Shown: piece after piece, positions 1 to 9,273 of the stretch
Layout: each line of letters begins with the position of its first letter
Numbering within the stretch: the first letter of the stretch is position 1
DNA from: Apostichopus japonicus
Lineage: Eukaryota; Echinodermata; Holothuroidea; Aspidochirotida; Stichopodidae
Direction: 5' to 3'
NCBI RefSeq assembly: GCF_037975245.1
Contig: NC_092570.1
Coordinates: 2,685,501 to 2,749,500 of the forward strand
DNA length: 64,000 nucleotides
Made by a program: the position numbers and the translations under genes
The notes under the pieces: generated by a model
The model's input: only the letters and a program-made list of their open reading frames with translations
Database searches by the model: none
What the model was told of the DNA's origin: nothing

Positions 1-2331
1 ATGAGAAAGCAATTGGTTGCTCAATACACAGTGAAAAAAGCAGAATTCACAGGTGTTTCACTTCAGAGATGCAGGTCTTAGATCCTATGACCTTTCATAT
101 GGTAAGGTTCATTGTTGAGGTTATTGTGCACTATTGCTATAAGGTATGACCTGTAGCTTACCTGTACTCCACACTTCTTGGCCTTGAATATATTACTGTA
201 CCTTTAAAGTTTGTTTTGAGTCTTTGAAAAGTCCTGGCTCTCGGGCCCTACAACAAAAGGTTCTCATTTATTTAAGACAAAATAAACAATAATACAAACC
301 ATTGTTTTTTTCAAATTGCTGTCTTAGGATTGCTGCTTGTTGCCTTTTTTTTCTTCTTTTCTCCTTCTTCAATAATTTTCTATGTTCAGCTCTGGTCTTA
401 CACCTTGAAAATATAATCCAAACAAATTTTACCCAGTATATCTTACCTTCAAAGAGTCAATACTTTCCAAACATTTGACCACTTCATGAACATATGTGTT
501 TCCTGGTTCAAAACAGGAGAGGAGTAATTTTATGGTGGTGTGCATGAAATCGATAATTAATAGGTTCAGGGTTGAACAATAAAGTAAAAATGCATTTCTG
601 TTTAGTCTGAAAAGTCAATTTCATGATAATCAATTCCAACTTGCAAAACTTGACCAAACTGAATGCTTCCTGGCCCAAGCAGTATGCCTCAACTTCCCCA
701 AACTTTTACTACAGCAAGGCAGTATGAATCATTGAATGTATGTTATTCTGCCTGATAGGCCTACCTATAATAGTTACCCTGTCACCCAGATCAGGCCATT
801 ACAGCACAAATTCAGATATATAAGTTATTACTGTACATACGTTTGTCACTCTATCATTTTTTCCATATTATACCGTGCTTAAGAACTCTAGCCTAGAACA
901 AACAACATGCAGTTATTCTGGTTTTAGGCCTCGTCTTAACTTAGGCTAGACCTGTTTCAGTGATTGTTAATGAAACTTGTAAAGCAAAGCCTACAGGCCT
1001 AGCCAACGTTAAGTTACAGTTAACCTAACCAACCGAGGCCTAAAGTAAACTTAGATTAGAATAGTTAGATCCTAAGTTGTGTCTAACTGTTATACCTAAG
1101 TGTTATGAAATTCAACACTGATATGGAAGCGTACCTGACATTGTGTCCCCCGCTCTGAACATTTTCGACATTCATCTTCTTGGGTCCTCACCGTCACTCG
1201 GTGTTTGTGCACCAAATCACTGACCTTTCTATGTTTGTTTGTATGTTATGTTCTGCATATATTGCTGATCACCGTAACATGTGTATGCTAAACGACTTTG
1301 ACAAGTCGGCTAGACGTACTGTAAACAAATCTCGACGACGGCCTCAACTGTACCATCAGGCTTCTGTAGCATGTATTAGACCTAAATGGTAACTTTTATT
1401 TGTAACATTCCTTCTGTCGAGTTAAAGGAAGCTGCTTAACCTTAAATATGCCATTCGAACATAAAAAGGGCAAACACTATTGCGTCCTTTGCAGTAAAAT
1501 ATTTTATCGTGCAACTAGGACATTAGTGCAGAATAATATAGACTAAGCGTAGCTTGTAGTCCTACATTATTAGTATGACACTGTACTAACGTTTGTACTA
1601 GGTTTGGTTTCTTTGTTACTTCATCATGTTGTTTTTCGTCCATATTATATAGGTAGGATAAAATAATAAACAGCAAATATATCTCCTAGGATATAAAATT
1701 CTTTAGGAATAGTGTTGATCATGCCATTGTAAAGTTACAACATAAGCTACCACAATTCATAAGCCAGGAATGTACAGACATACTGTAGCCTAAAGTTAAT
1801 GTTGTGTGTATGAAGCTAACATTGTTAGTCCATTGTTTGACGCTGTTTTACATCGATTTCTTGCTGTAGTTGGATTTGGCTCAGTTCTCCCTATTTTTCC
1901 CTTAATCTTCCAATGTTTTGGATGAGAAATTATAAATCCCTTTAATTTTTTGGAAAAACAGGATGGCAGGTCTACAGTGATAATTTAAATTTTACCCTTG
2001 GTACAAATTACGTTTTGATTATTCAACAAACTGTATCGCTTCTACTTTTTTGTCAACTTTTTAAAATGACAGCTTTCCCCCAACCCTTGCATTGTAACTG
2101 CTTACACTATATGCTTTTCATCATAACTAATTAAGCTATAGGGAAAATTTGAAGAGCTGGAAATTTATTTTATTTATTTTATTTATTTGTTTGCCACAAA
2201 AGTACAAAGTGGAGGAAGTCTTCCATAAAGCTTAAAAGCTTAACAATGTGGAAGACTCCCTGAAGAAAGAAAAGAAAAGAAAAGAAGAAATGTCTTGTAT
2301 AGACCTAAATATCTTTCCTTGCATTTACAGA
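1..2331. other. No gene recognised (upstream of ANKRD39)
   Basis: I see no coding exon here. The only open frame of note (1180-1392) has no recognisable content and no splice context. The stretch is AT-rich, contains several GGCCTA motifs between 750 and 1040, and has a TTTATTTTATT-type tract at about 2160-2192 and a GAAAAGAAAA purine tract at about 2262-2290. A good splice acceptor (pyrimidine-rich, ending CATTTACAG at 2331) precedes the ANKRD39 start codon, so at least one non-coding first exon and the promoter probably lie somewhere in this interval. I could not place them. Confidence 0.5.
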
Positions 2332-2392
2332 GGCCCTTTATGAGCTGGTGGAAATATCATTCATATATCCCAAGCCGACTCACAGGTGACCT

Positions 2393-4078
2393 ATGGACCA
2401 CAAACATAGTTCCTCATGTCACTGCGCTGTTAAGCAGACTTCAGTAAACCAAACACTTAGTGAACTTGACTTTGAACGTGGTATTTGGAGTGCAGCCTTG
2501 AATGGTGAAACCAAAAGAATTGAAAAACTTCTGGCTAAAGGAACAGATCCAAATGCTTTGGACACCTCTGGATATACTGCTCTGGTTAGTGAATAATCCA
2601 CACTAATTCCATTATCTCTTGCATGTAAACAGCTCTTTATTTGGTAATGTATGTATGTATTTTAGATCCTCCTGCAAGCAGGAACTCGCGAAGATCTTAA
2701 AGTCTCTTAGATTCATATTTTAACATCCATGATTATGAATTGTCAATTGTCAACAACTCTGTAACTCAAACTTGGGACCTTATGATTGAAAGCCACCGGC
2801 GTTAACCGCTGAGCTAACACTCCCTGAGCTAACACATAGCATCTTGTGGCTATGATATTCGAATTGTTATATTTCCAAAAACTAAAATGCTAAGGATATC
2901 ATATGCTGCAGGGAAGGGTTTTAGTGTGTTGATTTGGTATTTCAAAGTTTGAGGTCTAATATTTGGTGTATAATTCATTAATGACTGGAAGTAATGTAAT
3001 TTTCTATGCTTAAAATCTCTATACATTCCCAATGATTTTCATTCTATTTTTGGGGGGACTTCCATAATAATTTGAAATGTAAAACTTCATTTTACAAGTA
3101 AATTCTGTTATCTTTGTTAATTAGCGTATTGGTTGCTAATTAGTAATCAAAATTTGAAACATTTACCATTATAGGTTAGAATGATTGTCAAGTTTAATTG
3201 AATTTATTCAGTTTCAGGAGTGTTTTCATCATTAATTCATTTTCAATATTTACTCACGATAATGATTTTTACTTTAAGGTGAATGGTGCTCTGATTTTCT
3301 CACCTTCTTGTCTCCTCCCCCACCCCCCACCCCCCACTCATTCCAGCATTATGCCTGCAGAAACAACAATGAAGATATAGCAACCCTACTACTCAGTCAT
3401 GGGGCAGACATTAACATTACTACCAGATCTGGTGGTGCTAGCCCACTCCATAGAGCAGCTTACATGGGGCATGTCAGACTCACCAAATTCTTACTGAACA
3501 AGGGTGCAAATCCAAGTCTCCAAGATACTGATGGAAAGACAGCCCTGCACAAGGTACAGCCTTTGATTTCTACTTCCTGTAATATATGTTACATTTTCAT
3601 TTTGAACTTTGACATGCTGTTAACTTCCTAGATATAAAACCCATTTTTACTTTAACAGTCAAAATGTGACCCTTTCAAACTACCATTTTTTTTACTTTCC
3701 ATTTATCTGTTGTAACTGTATACTCCTTATCAGTAAGCATATTCTTAACAATGTATTTATTTATTTTTTTTTTGATTTGCTGCCAGCGAATGGAATCATT
3801 TCTTTTCTGAAATGTGTTTCACACACACAGAGAAATATGTTTTAATCAACTTTTCATGTTTTTTTGGTCAGTGTCATATGGAACAAATTTACTAAAACTA
3901 TGATTGTTTCTTATACATTTTACAGGCTTCAGAAAAAGGTTGGACTGAAATTTGCAGACTACTATATGAAGCTGATCCTTCTGTGAGTCATTTGAGAGAC
4001 ACAAGAGGCATGACTGCTGCTGAATTAGTTCCAGCTGATAACCCTGAACTTCAAGAACTCCTATCACATACAAACTGA
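2393..4078 (+). CDS. ANKRD39: ANKRD39, ankyrin repeat domain protein 39
   Basis: Three coding exons, 2393-2584, 3347-3553 and 3926-4078, all joined in phase 0 at GT-AG sites, give 183 aa, the same length I recall for human ANKRD39. The motif LDFERGIWSAALNG near residue 26 is a hallmark of that protein, and the order of four ankyrin repeats matches: roughly residues 30-62, 63-96 (HYACRNNN), 97-129 (ASPLHRAAYMGH) and 130-162 (KTALHKASEKGW). The C-terminus ends LQELLSHTN. No signal peptide or membrane segment is present, so it is a cytosolic adaptor; its cellular role is poorly defined. The ATG at 2393 was chosen because an acceptor lies 61 bases upstream and the family starts at this point. The gene is convergent with the ankyrin/SOCS-like gene that ends at 5275. 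The last exon is the source of a tandem array that continues to 4960. Confidence 0.93.
2640..2840 (-). mobile_element. tRNA-derived SINE-like element in ANKRD39 intron 1
   Basis: Read on the minus strand, 2816-2806 is TAGCTCAGCGG, a perfect match to the tRNA A box (TRGCNNAGYGG). At 2772-2762 there is AGTTTGAGTTA, a worn version of the B box, at a spacing normal for a tRNA. The intervening text (GGTTAACGCC, then AAGGTCCCAAG) is typical of tRNA-derived SINE heads. A short duplication of the head (GAGCTAACAC) lies at 2827-2836. The rest of the element probably extends to about 2640. It sits inside intron 1 and is not a functional tRNA, because the acceptor stem is not formed. Confidence 0.65.
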
Positions 4079-4960
4079 ATCTCTGTAAAGTCATTGATTG
4101 GATAATGTTTGATGTAACTGTGATTGCTGTTTGGTTCAGGTTGGGGAGGAATGGCTGCAACAGAACTAGTTCCAGCTGATAACCCCAAACTTCAAGAACT
4201 CCTATCACATACAAACTGAATCTCTGTATAGTCAGTGATTGGATAATGTTTGATGTAACTGTCATTGCTGCTAGGTTGAAGTTGGGTGTGGGGTGAGGGG
4301 GAGGGGGGTGGGGGAGGGGAGGAATGGCTAGAACAGAACTATTTCGAGCTGATAACCCTGAACTATAAGAACTCCTATCACATACAAACTGAATCTCTGT
4401 ATAGTCAGTGATTGGATAATGTTTGATGTAACTGTCATTGCCGCTTGGTTAAGGTTGGGGAGGAATGGCTGCAACAGAACTAGCTTCTGCTGATAACCTT
4501 GAACTTCAAGAATTCATATCACATACAGACTGAATCTCTGTGTAGTCAGTGATCGGATAATGTATGATGTTACTGGGGGGGGGGGGAGGTGTGGGAGTGG
4601 AGGAATGGCTGCAACAGAACTAGCTTCAGTTGATAAGCTCGAACTTCAAGAACTCCTAACACATACAGACTGAATATCTGTGTAGTCAGTGATTGGATAA
4701 TGTATTAATTTACTGTCATTGCTGCTAGGTTCCGGTTGGGGGGGGGGTGGGAGTTGGGAGTGGAGGAATGGCTGCAACAGAACTAGCTTCAGTTGATAAG
4801 CACAAAATTCAAGAACTCCTATCACATACAAACTGAATCTCTGATAATGTATGATGTAACTGTCAATGCTGTTCAGATCAGTTTGGGGGTGGGGTTTGGG
4901 GTGGGTGGGGAGGAGAGGAATGGCTGTCGAAATAGCGCCAGCTGATAACACTTAGATTTG
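4010..4960 (+). repeat. Tandem array of the ANKRD39 last-exon tail
   Basis: The last 23 codons of ANKRD39 plus about 75 bases of 3' flank are repeated head to tail. Unit starts (ATG of the ATGACTGCTGC or ATGGCTGCAACAG motif) are at 4010, 4151, 4324, 4464, 4605, 4768 and 4920, so the spacing is 140-173 bases. Each unit carries a version of CTCCTATCACATACAAACTG and GTCAGTGATTGGATAATG; the seventh is partial. Length differences come mostly from G-rich runs between units. The first unit is the real exon; the others lie in the 3' untranslated or downstream region. Copies of the same unit also occur at 11641-12000. Confidence 0.9.
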
Positions 4961-5089
4961 GAGAACTTCTCTTTAGAGCTTTGGGTATCAGATGAAAAGG
5001 GAAAGGGCCAAAGCGGAATTTGGTTTTGAAGAACTGCGGCAGTTGTGAACAGAATCGTATACTGTAAATGATGCCATACAGAGATAAAA

Positions 5090-5095
5090 TTTATT
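5090..5095 (-). other. Possible polyadenylation signal of the ankyrin/SOCS-like gene
   Basis: The minus strand reads AATAAA here, 180 bases past the stop codon at 5275. The position is reasonable for a 3' end, and it lies between two convergent genes. The hexamer is common in AT-rich DNA, so this is a weak call. Confidence 0.35.
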
Positions 5096-5274
5096 TCAAA
5101 ACCTTTGAACTAAACCAAGAAACATTTCGAAAGAAGATTCTACTTTTGGGCTTGTTTCTTTTCCTTGTTTCTTTTTTATTTGTTTTGTTTGCTGTCTTTC
5201 ACCGTTAAAAGTTTCATCACAGTATCAATACAAAACAGAAAAAGAGAAATTCTAAAAACTGATGTAACGTACAG

Positions 5275-7206
5275 TCAATATGTAGGCATTTTCAATGCAT
5301 TACGCAGTTCTAAATCACAAATCATGTTTTGAATTCGCCAAGGAAGTTTCCTCCAAAATCTCGATTTTGTTAGTATTTGCCTCATACCGATTAATCGTCG
5401 TACTTCGTGAACCGCCAACTGTTGTAGACTTTGCACACCGTCCCTAATGAAGACATCCTGAAAAACAGCGAAGCTTCCTACCCTTATGATGGATGGTGTT
5501 CGATCGTTTTTATCAGTCAACATGCTTTTTGATTTCGGTGTAACAGCAAACAAGGCTTTTAATCCATACAGCCTCTCATTAAACCTAGGATTATGGGGTA
5601 TGGCAAAAAACGCTGACTGGGTCCTTTCTAATGAGAGTGAAACATATTGTAAGTACGCAAAAAGTGGAGTTTCACCTTTGTTATTTCTTATTGTGCTGTC
5701 TGCGCCCTCACGCAATAACAACACAGTAGTACTTTCAGTCGCTCCTTTTACTACGCATGCCTTGTGCAGAGGCGTGTCCCCTTTCTTATCCTGGGTGTTG
5801 ATTGGCGCGTGGCTGTGACGTATTAGATGGTGAAGACACTGAAGCCTTTTCTGGGAAGGCGGATAAGTTGGGAAGGAGACGCATATGTGGGTAACCGATT
5901 CCCCTTTGATATTCGTAATGCTAGCGTCAGCTCCGAACTCGTTGAGAATAATAAGAACTTCTAGGGATGCGAATCTAGCGCTTTCCATGAAGGATGTATT
6001 CCCTGCGCCATCTTGAGTATCTATACAAAATAAGAAAAGTAAACAGATTATTGGTTTGCCTTCTTTTAAGATGAAACGTCGTTTTTTATGTTTTAATTTT
6101 AATTTCATTGTCAATAAAACTGCTAAGGTAAGCGCTCCTCCATGGGCCGGACTTTTGTACACGTACCGCCTATTGAGAAACCCCGGTACTATAAATGAAT
6201 ACATCATAGTTACCGATCGGGATTAACTGATGACGTAGTATCTCGCGAGCTGTAAGAGGATAATTCATCCTAGAAACCAGATGCAGTAAAGTAGCTCTTC
6301 GAGGGAAGCTTCTGCTATTTAATGACCTTTTCTCCTTGTGCTGTCGTAAAGTTCTCACGAGATTACAAAACCATTCGTCGGATAGACGGATGCAGGTCGC
6401 ATCAGTTGGTTGTAATTGTTGAGACGGTATCGCAGCATCGTACCGCGGTATTAAAGTATAGTGTACTACATCAGTCGATCCGGGCTGGTAGAACATGTCC
6501 CATCTATCGAAGCTGTTGGTGTCGATTGCATTCAACATCAGTTGAAATAACCTCCTGAGTACGGGTTTCCATCGCGTGTGATCTCTAGGTGTCTTTGTAT
6601 ATTGCAATTAGAGGGTAAGAAAGAAGAAGAAGGAAAAAAGATCTTAACATATTTTTTATATTTGAAAACATTAAATCATGACTGAATTATAAAGTTTCTT
6701 ATTCAAACATATTTTCGAGTCTTACGAATTGAGATATACTCAATAAAGGTATTGTAAACGCCTATTTTGTCCAATATCCCAATGCTTTGTAGACGTAAAA
6801 GGCTTTGATTTTTTGGGGGGCAATCGTACAGTCCACAGGAGAATTTTGTTTTTACAAGAGTTAATACAAGATTTTATGTTTTCACTTTCAAATCTTTGAC
6901 ATCTATGTCTTATTTTATTTTCCTGGTGCGACTTTTGTTGAAGTAGCCTAAATAAGTTATTATTTGATTAGGTAACTTATCCCTTCTATTATTGCTAAGT
7001 ATGACGTCAAAAGACTGTAACAGATAAAATATGCAACCTGAAGCTTTAAAAGTGATAAAGTAGTTTTCTCTTACCGTTCCAATCAACCGGAATATTTGTA
7101 ATATTTCAACTGATCTCTGCTCCTGCGCACTGGAATCTTCTTCATCAACCGGTTCATTCGACGGCATGGAGGCTCTCCCGTACCTCAATGAATGAATATT
7201 ACCCAT
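5275..7206 (-). CDS. Ankyrin-repeat protein with SOCS-box-like C-terminus (ASB-like)
   Basis: Three minus-strand exons, 7206-7075, 6592-6214 and 6020-5275, join in phases 0 and 1 to give 418 aa. Seen: the protein starts MGNIHS, which fits the N-myristoylation pattern (Gly2, Ser6). Ankyrin-type repeats lie at about residues 142-173 (ATLLHLVSRMN), 174-207 (GADASITNI), 208-247 and 248-283 (GDTPLHKACV, REGADSTIRNN), with a start of another at 284. The last 50 residues (SLQQLAVHEVRRLIG, then KLPWRIQNMI) have the pattern of a SOCS box: a BC-box-like helix and an LPxR segment in place of the Cul5-type LPxP. Known of the family: ASB proteins bring substrates to Cullin-5/Elongin B-C ubiquitin ligases. 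Inferred: a membrane-tethered substrate adaptor. The usual BC-box Cys is Ala and the Cul5 box is altered, so ligase binding is uncertain. I could not assign a particular ASB member. Confidence 0.72.
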
Positions 7207-9273
7207 TATAGTTATTATTTGTGCTGTAAACTACTTTACTTTTTGTCATAGTACATCTTTGGTCGCAATTAAGATGCAAAAGTTTGCAATTTATCCGTTG
7301 CAACCACATGCCATTTACTGATACGACTGACTTTATGCACGGAGGATTTTGAGATACGTTTACGTAGGCCTACATGTATAATCGATTACACGAGTCACAC
7401 ATAACGTCATAATGGAAAATATATGTCCGTAGTCAAAGACGCCACTCTTATGCGCGCAATGCGTTGATGTCTGCGTTATGTTGATCATACGCACTTTATC
7501 GCACTAAACTAATTTTCTTATGTATAACAGATAATTGCAAATAAATTTGGATATCAACTCCGGTGTGATTCTCCACCCATTCTGACCTACCTACGTATTG
7601 CTATATTGTTAGAAACAATACTTCCATGCCTAGTTCCTTTATTTGTATAACGAAAAAACAAAAGTTTTGTTCGCCATCTTAGAAATATAGCAAAGCAGTT
7701 TCACGAAACGAAGAGCCAAGTCCAACGAGTACGTGCGCGTACATGTATTGGCACAAGTTGGCTTTGTTATTAGCCTATATAAAGGTAAACGAATGCGCTG
7801 CACGAAATCTACAGACGCGCGCGTGTACTAGCCTCACGGTTTTATGTATAAGAGATATAGAAGTCATCAATCTAGCGCCCTAGGCGCTGTACAAATCTTT
7901 GGTTCAAAGTAATAAAAGTTCATACAGAATCCTAATATTTTCGACACATTGTAGTTTACTGACACTTGCCACGGAGTCAAACTTGACACACGCTAGAACC
8001 AGGCCCGACGAGAAGGATGACCGGGGTTGGTTATGGGGGGGGGGGGCAGGGGCGTTGGAGCCGGTACGGCAGGTCCGGCCAAAGCCGGACCAATATTCAC
8101 GGCGCCAAAAAAAAACAGTAGGACTAAGAATGGCAAAAAAAAAATGGCAAAAAATAAAGAACCAAAATGAAACAAGCAAGTAGGCTAAATGTGACTACTC
8201 TGGCATGGCAGGGGTCTTGTTTTCAAGCTCGGGAAGTGCCATTTCCTGCAATCTGGGAGGCATGTTTTCAAAATTTTCTCCATTACGCTACGCGCCAACC
8301 ATGGTAGCGCGTAGCGTAGTTTGACCTACCAAACCTCCTTCCAATTATGATAGATGGCCACACCGTCTGATCTGCCGTACCAATCCCAAATAGCTTCCGA
8401 CGCCCCTGGGGGGGGGGGGACCGGGGTCTAGGATCAATTCAGTAGGTGGAGAGAAACTTCAACATATACTTATGGGTAAAATGAAAACTTAAAAAAGGGG
8501 CCTAGCTGACATCATTGTTCCCGGGGTTACTCGACAACACTTGTTATAGGCCTAGCTAACGTTATAGAACTTGAATAAGGTCTACTGTAAGCTAGATGAT
8601 TGGTTAATTTAATTATGTGTGCAAATGTTGGTGTGTTATCCTTATGTAGGCCAGGTCACACATTATTAAGAAAAACATGACACCACCAATCCCCAAAATA
8701 GACTGAATTTGGTTGGTTTTGTTCAAGATATACCTACATCGCGAGTAACCACCCCCTCGTCCCCTCCTACCCCTCCCTTACATGGCGGGTTTAAAGTATG
8801 ACTAATTTAGGTCGTACAAGAAACAAAGAAGATTCACAAACATTTTTTTCACCAAATTGCATTTTATATTTAAGTAAACAAATTTTCTATTACCCACAGG
8901 TCTGTGAATCTAGGATATATAGTAAACAGGTACACGTCTGCCTAAATATTGTCAGCAGATGTACTCAAATGTAAAGTTTGACCTGCCAGAAATCTGTAGT
9001 ATGTATTCAATTCTTACGGCATACATATCGACAGGAGGATACGGGTATTAAAGAATACTTACGGGCGGCCTCACAAAACTATGCAAAGAAATTCTATGCG
9101 GGCTGCATAGATAAGTACCCGAAGAATAAAGGGTCTCGTGTAGACATTTTGTTCCGCGGTGTTCTTATCGAGTATATAGCTGTCCAATTGATTAAGTTGT
9201 AGAGAGTAAGCACATGTAAGCGAAAATAGCTGATCAGTACTGTTGCTATCGTAAATTCTCTTTACCACAGTAA
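7207..9273. other. Intergenic region between the divergent ASB-like and SLC7 genes
   Basis: No coding exon is supported. Because the two genes diverge from here, both promoters may lie in it. It contains a G-run followed by GC-rich text (8034-8100), a second G-run near 8408, an A-rich patch (8107-8160) and a long palindrome (8284-8318). The frames at 7899-8183 and its opposite strand come from this biased composition. From about 9002 on, the DNA is the start of the block repeated at 12277. Confidence 0.6.
8284..8318. repeat. Perfect 12-bp inverted repeat with palindromic core
   Basis: TACGCTACGCGC at 8284-8295 is the exact reverse complement of 8307-8318. The 11-base centre contains ACCATGGT, itself a palindrome at 8298-8305, so the whole site is nearly symmetrical about 8301/8302. 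It could be a binding-site dyad, a cruciform, or the remnant of an inverted-repeat element. No function can be read from it. Confidence 0.8.

Noticed and set aside
2700-2840. A functional tRNA gene on the minus strand
   Set aside because: A and B boxes are present but the arms do not pair, so it is a SINE head and not a tRNA.
3846-4951. Minus-strand frames of 139 and 101 codons
   Set aside because: They repeat the same words because they read the ANKRD39 tail array backwards.
5486-5818. Plus-strand frame of 110 codons
   Set aside because: Antisense shadow of the ankyrin/SOCS-like last exon, which has clear protein content and splice sites.
7899-8183. Frames on both strands around the G-run
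   Set aside because: Proline/glycine- and lysine-rich translations of G- and A-runs; no splice context or family resemblance.
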